From Poindextera sp036494815 (lineage in GTDB: Bacteria; Pseudomonadota; Alphaproteobacteria; Caulobacterales; Caulobacteraceae): 64,000 nt of DNA. Shown here piece after piece: positions 47,161 through 54,911 of the stretch (position 1 is its first letter; each line of letters starts with the position of its first letter). Below the pieces are notes generated by a model. That model saw only the letters and a list, made by a program, of their open reading frames with translations. It was not told where the DNA came from and ran no database searches. The stretch covers positions 70,873-134,872 of the forward strand of contig DASXNV010000023.1 of assembly GCA_036494815.1 (NCBI GenBank). Reading direction: 5' to 3'. A program made the translations under genes and the position numbers.

Positions 47161-47715
47161 ATGACCACCATCCCCGCCGATGTGATCGGGTTCTGGATCA
47201 CCGCCGGCCCCAGCAAGTGGTTCAAGAAGTCCACCGCCTTCGACGACACCGTTCGCCTTAAGTTCGAGCCGGATCACCACCGCGCCGCCCGAGGGGAATA
47301 TGCGGCCTGGAGCCAGACGGCCGAGGGCGCTCTCGCCCTGCTCCTTCTGCTGGACCAGTTCCCCCGCAACCTCTACCGCAACTCCGCCCACGCCTTCGCC
47401 ACCGACCCCTTGGCCCGCACGGTCGCCGCCCGCGCCATTGACACCGGTCACGACAAGGCCTGCGAACCTCGGCTGCGGCCGTTTTTCTACCTGCCTTTCG
47501 AGCATTCCGAGACCTTGGCTCACCAGGACCATGCGGTAGCCCTGTGCGAAGCCCTTCAGGCCGCTACCGCCGACGCGGACACACTGAAGTGGGCGCTGAT
47601 CCATCGCGGCATCATCAAGCGCTTCGGCCGCTTTCCCCACCGCAACGCCGCCCTGGGCCGCACGACAACGGCGGAGGAACAGGCGTTTCTGGATGAGGGC
47701 GGCTTTTCCGGATGA
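47161..47715 (+). CDS. DUF924 family protein
   Basis: A 184-residue soluble all-helical protein. DVIGFWITAGPSKWFKKSTAFDDTVR, LLLLDQFPRNLYRN, AHAFATDPLAR and FYLPFEHSE are the conserved blocks of DUF924 (YfdX-unrelated, of TPR-like fold), which has no known biochemical role. Start ATG at 47161 gives the family's usual N-terminus; the frame opens earlier within an unannotated leader. It precedes thyA by 113 bases on the same strand. Confidence 0.85.
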   Translation: MTTIPADVIGFWITAGPSKWFKKSTAFDDTVRLKFEPDHHRAARGEYAAWSQTAEGALALLLLLDQFPRNLYRNSAHAFATDPLARTVAARAIDTGHDKACEPRLRPFFYLPFEHSETLAHQDHAVALCEALQAATADADTLKWALIHRGIIKRFGRFPHRNAALGRTTTAEEQAFLDEGGFSG

Positions 47716-47828
47716 GCCAAAAGACCGCATCGCCCCGTTCTGGCCTATGATTTCTGTGAGCGACTTCAAACCAGATCGACCGAGCCCTTGATTCGGCCAC
47801 ACACTGTGGACAGGTTTAACGGACGCCC

Positions 47829-48683
47829 ATGAACGCCCAAGCCCCCATCGCCGCCCAAGCGCAAGCCGAATATCCGGAACGGCAATATCTCGACCTGTTG
47901 GCCGACATCCTGGCCCATGGGGTCGAGCGCGGCGACCGTACGGGCACCGGCACGCTGGGCCTGTTCGGGCGGCAGATGCGGTTCGACCTGGGCGCCGGCT
48001 TTCCGGTCCTGACCACCAAGAAGCTGCATCTGAAGTCGATCATTCTGGAACTGCTGTGGTTCCTGCGTGGCGACACCAATGTGGGCTGGCTGCAGGAGCG
48101 TGGTGTCAGCATCTGGGACGAATGGGCGGACGAGGCCGGCGAACTAGGCCCCGTCTATGGCAAGCAGTGGCGATCCTGGGCCGCGCCGGACGGGCGGGTG
48201 ATCGACCAGATCGCCAATGTGGTCGCGCAGATCCGCGCCAATCCCTATAGCCGCCGCCACATCGTCTCGGCCTGGAACCCGGCCGACGTGGACGACATGG
48301 CCCTGCCGCCGTGCCACTGCCTGTTCCAGTTCTATGTCGCCCCCGACGACGACGGGCCAGGCAAGCTGTCCTGCCAGCTCTACCAGCGCTCGGCCGACGT
48401 GTTCCTGGGCGTGCCGTTCAATATCGCCAGCTACGCCCTGCTGACCCAGATGGTCGCCCAGGTCACCGGGCTGAAGGTTGGGGAGTTCGTCCACACCCTG
48501 GGCGACGCGCACCTCTATCTGAACCATGTGGAGCAGGCGAAAACCCAGCTGGCCCGCGAACCGCGCCCGTTCCCGACCATGGCCATCGCGCCGCGCGCCG
48601 ATCTGTTCTCGTTCGAGTACGAGGACTTCAAGCTGGAGGGTTATTCGGCCCATCCGGCGATCAGGGCGCCGATCGCGGTTTGA
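47829..48683 (+). CDS. thyA: Thymidylate synthase
   Basis: A 284-residue classic ThyA that methylates dUMP to dTMP using methylenetetrahydrofolate. LLADILAHGVERGDRTGTGT, the RR of YSRRHIVSAWNPADVDDMALPPCHCLFQFYV with the catalytic Cys, and RSADVFLGVPFNIASYALL are family marks. About 20 residues longer than E. coli ThyA at the N-terminus and in a loop, normal for alphaproteobacteria. It forms a pair with folA 31 bases downstream, which regenerates tetrahydrofolate used up here. Confidence 0.97.
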   Translation: MNAQAPIAAQAQAEYPERQYLDLLADILAHGVERGDRTGTGTLGLFGRQMRFDLGAGFPVLTTKKLHLKSIILELLWFLRGDTNVGWLQERGVSIWDEWADEAGELGPVYGKQWRSWAAPDGRVIDQIANVVAQIRANPYSRRHIVSAWNPADVDDMALPPCHCLFQFYVAPDDDGPGKLSCQLYQRSADVFLGVPFNIASYALLTQMVAQVTGLKVGEFVHTLGDAHLYLNHVEQAKTQLAREPRPFPTMAIAPRADLFSFEYEDFKLEGYSAHPAIRAPIAV

Positions 48684-48714
48684 CCTGCACGCCCGTCGGC
48701 GGCACACCAAGCCC

Positions 48715-49242
48715 ATGACCCTACCCATCGCTCTCGGCCCTGTCGCCCGCGCCCGCAACGGCGTGATCGGCCGGAATGGAACCCTGCCCTGGCGGCTGAA
48801 GTCGGACCTGGCCCTGTTCAAGGCCACCACCCTGTTCAAGCCGGTGATCATGGGCCGCAAGACCTGGGAATCCCTGCCCAAGCGCCCCCTGCCCGGCCGT
48901 ATGAACATCGTCGTCACCCGGGACGGCTCCTATGAGGAGATGGGCAAGGGTCATGGGGCGGTGATCTGCGAGCGGTTCGACGAGGCGGTGCAGATCGCCC
49001 GCGAACAGGCCGAGGAGGACGGCGCCGAGGAGATCTGCGTTATCGGCGGCGCGGCCCTGTTCGAACTGGCCCTGCCCAAGGCGCGGCGCATCTATCTGAC
49101 CGAGGTGGAGGCCGAGGTCGAAGGCGATGTCCATTTCCCCTCCTTCGACGAGAGCGGCTGGCGCGAAATTCGCCGCGAAGCCCACGCCGCGGGTGAAGGC
49201 GACCAGTACGATTTCGTCTTCCGTGTGCTGGAGCGGCGCTAG
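48715..49242 (+). CDS. folA: Dihydrofolate reductase
   Basis: A 175-residue NADPH-dependent enzyme that returns dihydrofolate made by thymidylate synthase to tetrahydrofolate. Visible are ARARNGVIGRNGTLPWRLKSDLALFK with the substrate Asp, PVIMGRKTWESLP and the cofactor loop CVIGGAALFELAL. Length is slightly above the E. coli enzyme because of an insertion after strand C (GSYEEMGKGHGA). It is 31 bases after thyA, probably cotranscribed. Confidence 0.96.
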   Translation: MTLPIALGPVARARNGVIGRNGTLPWRLKSDLALFKATTLFKPVIMGRKTWESLPKRPLPGRMNIVVTRDGSYEEMGKGHGAVICERFDEAVQIAREQAEEDGAEEICVIGGAALFELALPKARRIYLTEVEAEVEGDVHFPSFDESGWREIRREAHAAGEGDQYDFVFRVLERR

Positions 49243-49315
49243 CGCCCAATTCAAACGCCTGTTTATATGCCCCCGAACGTCGCCCATACCCGAGGCGGCG
49301 CAAGGGAGCGCGCGC

Positions 49316-50227
49316 ATGGACATGCAACTGGTCACTGACGGCCTGGAATTTCCCGAAGGGCCCATCGCCATGGCTGACGGCTCGGTCATCCTGACCGAAA
49401 TCAAGAGCGGCGTGCTGACCCGTGTGACGCCCGACGGCCAGAAAACCGTGTTCGCCAAAACTGGCGGCGGCCCCAATGGCGCGGCGGTGGGGCCGGACGG
49501 CGCCATCTATGTCGCCAACAATGGCTGCTCGTTCGAATGGCTGGACATGGAGGGCCTGACTATTCCAGGCCCGACGCCGACCAGCCATACCGGCGGCTAT
49601 ATCCAGCGCGTGGACGGCAAGACCGGCGAGGTCACCACCCTCTACGACTCCTGCGACGGCCGGAAGCTGATCGGACCCAACGACCTGGTGTTCGACAAGA
49701 CCGGCGGCTTCTGGTTCACCGACCATGGCTGTTCCACGCCCGAGGGGCGCAAGTTCGGCGCACTCTATTACGCCCGGCCCGACGGCTCCAAGATCGTGCG
49801 CGCCCGCGATCACTTCGTTTCGCCCAATGGCGTCGGCCTCTCGCCGGATGAGACCGTGGTCTATATGGCCGACACCAATCTTGGCCGCCTGTGGGCTTTC
49901 GACCTCACCGCGCCGGGCGAGATGCCGCCGCAGGAGGGCTTTGTCCCCGGGCGGGTTATCTGCAATCTGCAGGGCCTGCAGTTGTTGGACAGCCTGGCGG
50001 TGGAGGCCGACGGCAAGGTCTGCGTGGCCACCATCCTCAACGGCGGGATCACCGCCTTCGACCCGGACGGCTCGATCGAGCATTTCGCCTTTCCCGATAT
50101 GGTCACCACCAATATCTGCTTCGGGGGCGACGACATGCGCGACGCCTGGATCACCTGCTCGTCCACCGGCAAGCTGTTCAAATGCCGCTGGCCGCGCCCG
50201 GGGCTGAGGCTGAATTTCAACGCGTAA
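49316..50227 (+). CDS. SMP-30/gluconolactonase family protein
   Basis: A 303-residue six-bladed beta-propeller lactonase. Metal ligands are visible: Glu14 in EFPEGP, the Asn in GPNDLVFD, the Asn of SPNGVGLS and the Asp of YMADTNLGRLW. Such enzymes open sugar or other lactones with a divalent metal. No sugar-catabolic gene is next to it, so the lactone is unknown. The ATG at 49316 is chosen because the propeller starts there; the frame extends upstream into folA. Spacing to folA is 73 bases. Confidence 0.87.
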   Translation: MDMQLVTDGLEFPEGPIAMADGSVILTEIKSGVLTRVTPDGQKTVFAKTGGGPNGAAVGPDGAIYVANNGCSFEWLDMEGLTIPGPTPTSHTGGYIQRVDGKTGEVTTLYDSCDGRKLIGPNDLVFDKTGGFWFTDHGCSTPEGRKFGALYYARPDGSKIVRARDHFVSPNGVGLSPDETVVYMADTNLGRLWAFDLTAPGEMPPQEGFVPGRVICNLQGLQLLDSLAVEADGKVCVATILNGGITAFDPDGSIEHFAFPDMVTTNICFGGDDMRDAWITCSSTGKLFKCRWPRPGLRLNFNA

Positions 50228-50283
50228 AGACGGCGCTGGCGACTACCCAAACCCGACCATGACGGCGGAGGGTGGGCGAAACC

Positions 50284-51081
50284 TCACCCGAAATACCGGC
50301 TCGGCGGCTGCCCTAAGGCGCGCTTGAACATGGTGGTGAAGGCCGCCGGGCTGTCATAGCCCAGGTCCAGGGCCACGCTGGTCACAGCTTCACCGGCCGA
50401 AAGGCGCGGGACTGCGGACAATAGGCAGGCCCGCTGGCGCCATTCGGCGAAGCTCATGCCGGTTTCGCGACGGAACATGCGGGTGAAGGCGCGGCGGCTC
50501 ATGCCCAGGCCGGCGCTCCAGGCGTCGATGGTGTCATGCGCCGTCGGCCGGGCGAGGAAGTTGCGGCAAAGGCCGGCCAGGGCCGCGGCGGTGGGCAGGG
50601 GCAGCGACAGAGGCTGCACCGGCAAGAGCCGCAATTCCGTGAGCAGCAGGGTCATGATCAGGCCGGCGCGGCTGGCTTCCTCGTATTCCAGCGGCAGGTC
50701 GACCGCTTCCATCAGCAGGCTGCGCATCAGGGGCGTAACCCCCAGCACCAGGCTCTGAACCGGCATGTCGGCCACCGCCGTGGGCTCCAGGAACAGGCTG
50801 CGGGTATGCAGCGGCCCCACCGCCTTGACCTCATGCTCGACCCCCGACGGCAGCCACAGACAATGCTGGCGCGGCACTACCCACGCCCCCTGCTCGGTGG
50901 CTACGGTCAGCACGCCCGAGGGGCTGTAAAGCAGCTGGCAGCGCCGATGGCGGTGGGCCAGCACCACATGGCCGGCCGCGAGTTCATTGCCGATGGCGAT
51001 GACCGGCCGGGGTGTGGCGTCGTAGTCTTCGACAGTGGCGTTGCGCACGATCTGACCCACTCGCAAAGGAATATGACCCAC
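50284..51081 (-). CDS. AraC-family regulator (NimR-type)
   Basis: A regulator of up to 265 residues: N-terminal cupin domain (AAGHVVLAHRHRRCQLLYSPSG...) and C-terminal double HTH (AHDTIDAWSAGLGMSRRAFTRMFRRETGMSFAEWRQ then AVTSVALDLGYDSPAAFTTMFKRALGQPP). This matches the NimR/YpdC type that controls an adjacent MFS exporter, here the divergent Fsr-like gene 66 bases away. The GTG at 51081 lies inside a direct repeat that looks like an operator, so a downstream GTG (51060 or 51048) may be the true start. Confidence 0.88.
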   Translation of the reverse strand: MGHIPLRVGQIVRNATVEDYDATPRPVIAIGNELAAGHVVLAHRHRRCQLLYSPSGVLTVATEQGAWVVPRQHCLWLPSGVEHEVKAVGPLHTRSLFLEPTAVADMPVQSLVLGVTPLMRSLLMEAVDLPLEYEEASRAGLIMTLLLTELRLLPVQPLSLPLPTAAALAGLCRNFLARPTAHDTIDAWSAGLGMSRRAFTRMFRRETGMSFAEWRQRACLLSAVPRLSAGEAVTSVALDLGYDSPAAFTTMFKRALGQPPSRYFG

Positions 51082-51083
51082 TC
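51053..51083. promoter_or_regulatory. Direct-repeat operator between the regulator and Fsr gene
   Basis: TGACCCACTC occurs at 51053-51062 and again at 51074-51083, exactly 21 bases (two helical turns) apart. AraC-family proteins bind such direct repeats on one DNA face. The pair lies 65-95 bases before the fsr-like start and overlaps the annotated beginning of the regulator gene. Confidence 0.65.
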
Positions 51084-51147
51084 CCGGTGGCGGGCCGCGC
51101 AGTGACTTCTATGTTGCGCCGCATTCGCAGCCAAGCCGAGCCGAAAC

Positions 51148-52389
51148 ATGACCAGCGTCGCGATCGAAAAGTCCCCGCCCCAGCCCATTACGCCGGAGGC
51201 TACCGTGTTCACGGTGTTGTTCTCGATCAGCTTCGTCCACATGCTCAACGACATGATGCAGTCGCTGTTGCCGGCCATCTATCCGACGCTGAAGAGCGAT
51301 TTCCATTTGAACTTCACCCAGATCGGCCTGGTCACCTTGACCTTCCAGCTGACCGCCTCGCTGCTGCAGCCTGTGGTGGGGCTCTATGCAGATCGCCGCC
51401 CCGCGCCCTATTCCCTGCCCTTCGGCATGGTTTTCACCCTGGTGGGCCTGATCCTGCTGGCTTTCGCGCGCAGCTATCCCGTGCTGCTGGTGGCCGCCGC
51501 CCTGGTGGGCATGGGTTCATCGGTGTTTCATCCGGAATCCTCGCGGGTGGCGCGGATGGCGTCCGGCGGACGCCACGGCCTGGCCCAGTCCCTGTTCCAG
51601 GTTGGCGGCAATATCGGCTCGGCCCTTGGGCCGATCTCAGCGGCCCTGGTGGTGCTGACCTGGGGCCAGCGCAGCATCGCCTGGTTCGCGCTCGCGGCCC
51701 TGGCCGCCATAGGCGTGTTGTGGCGGGTCGGGCTGTGGTACAAGCATCACGGGCTGACCAAGCTGAAGAGCGCCGCCGCCCGCGGCCACACTCACATCGA
51801 CCTGCCACGCGGCAAGATCGTCGGCTCGATCGCCATCCTGCTGCTCTTAATCTTCTCCAAATATTTCTATCTGGCCAGCATCTCCAGCTACTACACCTTC
51901 TACCTGATCCACCATTTCCAGCTGTCGGTGCGCAACGCCCAGCTGCATCTGTTCGTGTTCCTGGCGGCGGTGGCGGCGGGGACCCTGGCCGGCGGCGCCC
52001 TGGGCGACCGGTTTGGGCGCAAGCACGTGATCTGGTTCTCGATCCTGGGCGTGCTGCCTTTCACCCTGGCGCTGCCCTATGCCGACCTGATGTGGACCGG
52101 CGTGCTGAGCGTGGTGATCGGCCTGGTCCTGGCCTCGGCCTTCTCGGCCATCGTCGTCTATGGGCAGGAGCTGGTGCCGGGCAAGGTCGGCATGATCGCC
52201 GGCCTGTTCTTCGGCTTCTCGTTCGGCATGGGCGGCGTCGGCGCCGCGGTGCTGGGCCGCCTGGCCGACGCCACCAGCATCGAATTCGTCTACAAGGTCA
52301 GCAGCTTTTTGCCGGCCATTGGCGTACTGGCGGCATTTTTGCCGAACCTGAGGGCGGGGGCGGTAAAGGTGGCGAAAGTGGCGAAGTAA
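51148..52389 (+). CDS. fsr: Fosmidomycin resistance-type MFS exporter
   Basis: A 413-residue 12-helix MFS protein. SFVHMLNDMMQSLLPAIYPTLKSDFHLNFTQIGLVTL, ASLLQPVVGLYADRRPAPYSLPFGM, GMGSSVFHPESSRVARMASGGRHGLAQSLFQVGGNIGSALGP and the C-terminal LGDRFGRKHVIW are those of Fsr, which exports fosmidomycin and related compounds in E. coli. The gene is divergent from the AraC-type regulator, which probably controls it. A hairpin overlaps the stop codon. The symbol is by family; the natural substrate may differ. Confidence 0.88.
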   Translation: MTSVAIEKSPPQPITPEATVFTVLFSISFVHMLNDMMQSLLPAIYPTLKSDFHLNFTQIGLVTLTFQLTASLLQPVVGLYADRRPAPYSLPFGMVFTLVGLILLAFARSYPVLLVAAALVGMGSSVFHPESSRVARMASGGRHGLAQSLFQVGGNIGSALGPISAALVVLTWGQRSIAWFALAALAAIGVLWRVGLWYKHHGLTKLKSAAARGHTHIDLPRGKIVGSIAILLLLIFSKYFYLASISSYYTFYLIHHFQLSVRNAQLHLFVFLAAVAAGTLAGGALGDRFGRKHVIWFSILGVLPFTLALPYADLMWTGVLSVVIGLVLASAFSAIVVYGQELVPGKVGMIAGLFFGFSFGMGGVGAAVLGRLADATSIEFVYKVSSFLPAIGVLAAFLPNLRAGAVKVAKVAK

Positions 52390-52397
52390 CGCCACTT
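52376..52397. terminator. Hairpin over the fsr stop codon
   Basis: AAGTGGCG (52376-52383) and CGCCACTT (52390-52397) pair around a six-base loop containing the TAA stop. It lies between two convergent genes and could end transcription from either side. No T-run. Confidence 0.55.
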
Positions 52398-52417
52398 CAC
52401 CTGCACAGCGAACCGAC

Positions 52418-53518
52418 TTAGGACAGCGTCGCCATGGCCGAGCGTTCGAAGCTCTTCAACTCGTCGGTGCGTCCCGTGTGAACCTTGCGTGCCCATTCAG
52501 GGTCTTGCAGCAGGGCGCGGCCGACGCCGACCAGGTCGAACTCTTCGTGCTCCAGCCGGCGCAGCAGTTCGTCCAGCGAGGCCGGTTGCGAGGCTTCGCC
52601 GCTATAGGCGCCGATGAAATCCCCCGACAGGCCTACCGAGCCGACCGTGATGGTCGGCTTGCCGGTGAGCTTCTTGGCCCAGCCGGCGAAGTTCAGGTCC
52701 GAGCCTTCGAATTCAGGCTCCCAGAACCGGCGCTGCGAGCAATGGAACATGTCGGCGCCGGCCTCGGCCAAGGGCGTCAGCCAGGCGTCCATCTCGGCCG
52801 GGGTGTGGGCCAGCTTGGCGCCGAAATCCTGCTGCTTCCACTGCGACAGGCGGATGATCACCGGATAGTCCGGGCCGACCGCGGCGCGGACGTTCTTGAG
52901 GATCTCCGCGGCGAAATTGGCCCGGCGCGGCAGGTCGGGTCCGCCAAAAGCGTCCTCGCGCTCATTGGTGCCGTCCCAGAAGAACTGGTCGATCAGATAG
53001 CCGTGGGCGCCGTGCAGTTCGACGGCGTCGAAGCCCAGGCGTTTGGCGTCGGCGGCGGCGCGGCCGAAAGCTGAGATGGCGTCAGCCACTTCTTCCTCGC
53101 TCATGCCCTCGCCGAACTTGTGGCCGGGGCTGGAAAGGCCCGAAGGGCTGTCATAGTCCCCCGGCGGCGACCAGTTGGGATCGCGCGAGCGCACGGCGCC
53201 CACATGCCACAGCTGCGGCGCCATCAGGCCGCCGGCGGCGTGGACCTCGTCGATCACCGTCTTCCAGGCGGCCAGCTCGGCGTCCCCATGGAAGCGCGGA
53301 ATGTTGGGATCGTTCAGCGAGGCCGGCCGGGCCACGCCCGTGCCCTCGGACACGATCAGCCCGACCTCGTTGGCCGCGCGGCGGCGGTAATAGGCCGCCA
53401 CCTCGCCGGTGGCGACGCCACCCGGCGATTGCGAGCGCGTCATGGGCGCCATGACCACACGGTTGGGCAGGGTCAGGCCCTTGAAGGAGAAGGGCGTGAA
53501 CAGGGCGTCGGCGGCCAT
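52418..53518 (-). CDS. Old Yellow Enzyme-type alkene reductase
   Basis: A 366-residue FMN flavoenzyme of the OYE family, which reduces activated C=C bonds (maleimides, enones, nitrate esters). PFSFKGLTLPNRVVMAPMTRSQS, the Tyr-containing LHGAHGYLIDQFFWDGTNEREDAFGG with the His-x-x-His substrate pair found in N-ethylmaleimide and pentaerythritol-tetranitrate reductases, and LVGVGRALLQDPEW are present. A perfect inverted repeat lies 65-92 bases upstream and may be its operator. It is a detoxification enzyme by analogy; no thiol-responsive regulator gene is next to it. Confidence 0.92.
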   Translation of the reverse strand: MAADALFTPFSFKGLTLPNRVVMAPMTRSQSPGGVATGEVAAYYRRRAANEVGLIVSEGTGVARPASLNDPNIPRFHGDAELAAWKTVIDEVHAAGGLMAPQLWHVGAVRSRDPNWSPPGDYDSPSGLSSPGHKFGEGMSEEEVADAISAFGRAAADAKRLGFDAVELHGAHGYLIDQFFWDGTNEREDAFGGPDLPRRANFAAEILKNVRAAVGPDYPVIIRLSQWKQQDFGAKLAHTPAEMDAWLTPLAEAGADMFHCSQRRFWEPEFEGSDLNFAGWAKKLTGKPTITVGSVGLSGDFIGAYSGEASQPASLDELLRRLEHEEFDLVGVGRALLQDPEWARKVHTGRTDELKSFERSAMATLS

Positions 53519-53582
53519 AAAGGGTCTCCAAGAATATCGCTGCGCGTCTACCAGTCACATAGTCGATGGCGTAGGCAGGTGT

Positions 53583-53610
53583 AAGTTCAGAAAAACTACT
53601 GACTGAACTT
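53583..53610. promoter_or_regulatory. Inverted repeat upstream of the OYE gene
   Basis: AAGTTCAG (53583-53590) and CTGAACTT (53603-53610) are perfect inverted repeats with 12 bases between, about 65 bases before the OYE start. It fits a dimeric repressor operator (TetR, ArsR or HxlR type). The rest of 53519-53747 shows no gene. Confidence 0.5.
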
Positions 53611-53747
53611 CAGGAGCTATCGCCCACAAGCCTGGGGCCGTCAACCGCCACGGTCGCCTACAATACCGCCAAGCCCAGACATGGTTGATCTGGGCGGATT
53701 TCGTCGTGTTCGCGGGCTGCCCTTCAGTGGTATGGCAAGTTGAGGGA

Positions 53748-54911
53748 TCAGCTCACTCGGTGATCTAGTTCCCGAGCCGGCCGGAACGCCGCCACAAGCG
53801 TCAGGGCGAGTCCCGCAAGCGCCAGAATCACCAGCCGCTTGTAGTGAGTTTCCTGCAAAAGAACCGCCGCCAGGGCGGGTCCGGTCGCCAGCCCCATCTT
53901 GGAAAAGAAGCCCGCCAGAGCGGCGCTGCGGCCTCCGTCGTCGCAGGCCGCGCACAGGCCGAGCAGATAGGCGATGACCATGGACCAGGCGACGCCGCTG
54001 ATGACGTTGGCCGCGGCATAGGCCCAGACCTGCCCACTGAGCAGAAACAGCGCCGTGCCGGCGATCGCCGCCACAAGCCCCAAAGTTAGGGGCGCAGTTC
54101 GTCCGTAGCGTAGGCCCAGGACGACCACGGCTACGGACCCGAACGCGCTGATCCAGTTGGCGACACCAAGCGTGCCGCTGATCACATTGGCCCCAAGGCC
54201 AAAGGTGCGCCCAAGGCCGATGACATAGGCCGCCAGCCCCATATTGGCCGCTTGAAACAAGAACACCGAAAGCAACGCCGCCATCAGCGGCGCCCGGCGC
54301 GTTTTGTTTGGCCCGCCGGCCCTTTCGGCTTCGATCGGGCGGCGCGGATAGGCGTCCAGGAAGGGCAGCAGCAAAAGGGTGACCAGGCTGAACAGAGCCA
54401 AGGCCAGGAACAGAACGGGCGTCCCAAAGGCCGCCACCAGCCGTGGCAGCACGGCCAGACCTATGCCCCCGAAGCCAAACTGCACCACCAGCAGCATGCC
54501 GAACACCCGGTCGGGCGTTCGCGTTCGGGCGATGACCGCGAACGCCGTGCCAACGAGAAAGCCTCCGACAAGGCCATGCGCGAACCGGGCGCAGATCAGC
54601 AGCGTGGGCGTGAGGACTCGCGTCGAGACCAGATCGATCGCGATCAAGATCAGCAGCGCCGCCAAAGCCACCTTGCGCCAGGGCGACCGAGCGACGAAGA
54701 ACACTGCGCTCAGTGCGCCGGCCGCCGCGCCATACACGTTGGCGGCGGCGACAAAACCGGCGTCCCGGGCGCTGAAATGCAGCCCCTGTTGCAAGCCATC
54801 CACCAACGCCGCCATGATGTTCACATAGAACAGGCCGGCCGTGCCCAGAAAGGCGAGCAGGACCGCCGCGATCAGGCCATCCGGCGGCGCCGTGGGAAAC
54901 TGTCGGCTCAT
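53748..54911 (-). CDS. MFS transporter in the TonB/sulfotransferase cluster
   Basis: A 387-residue carrier with about 12 helices. The N-terminal IMAALVDGLQQGLHFSARDAGFVAAANVYGAAAGAL and MLLVVQFGFGGIGLAVLPRLVAAFG are MFS_1-like; no subfamily signature lets me name the substrate. Its start overlaps the serine-hydrolase stop by 4 bases (ATGA), so both are one translational unit at the 3' end of the cluster. I infer that it moves the compound, or a hydrolysis product, across the inner membrane. Confidence 0.83.
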   Translation of the reverse strand: MSRQFPTAPPDGLIAAVLLAFLGTAGLFYVNIMAALVDGLQQGLHFSARDAGFVAAANVYGAAAGALSAVFFVARSPWRKVALAALLILIAIDLVSTRVLTPTLLICARFAHGLVGGFLVGTAFAVIARTRTPDRVFGMLLVVQFGFGGIGLAVLPRLVAAFGTPVLFLALALFSLVTLLLLPFLDAYPRRPIEAERAGGPNKTRRAPLMAALLSVFLFQAANMGLAAYVIGLGRTFGLGANVISGTLGVANWISAFGSVAVVVLGLRYGRTAPLTLGLVAAIAGTALFLLSGQVWAYAAANVISGVAWSMVIAYLLGLCAACDDGGRSAALAGFFSKMGLATGPALAAVLLQETHYKRLVILALAGLALTLVAAFRPARELDHRVS

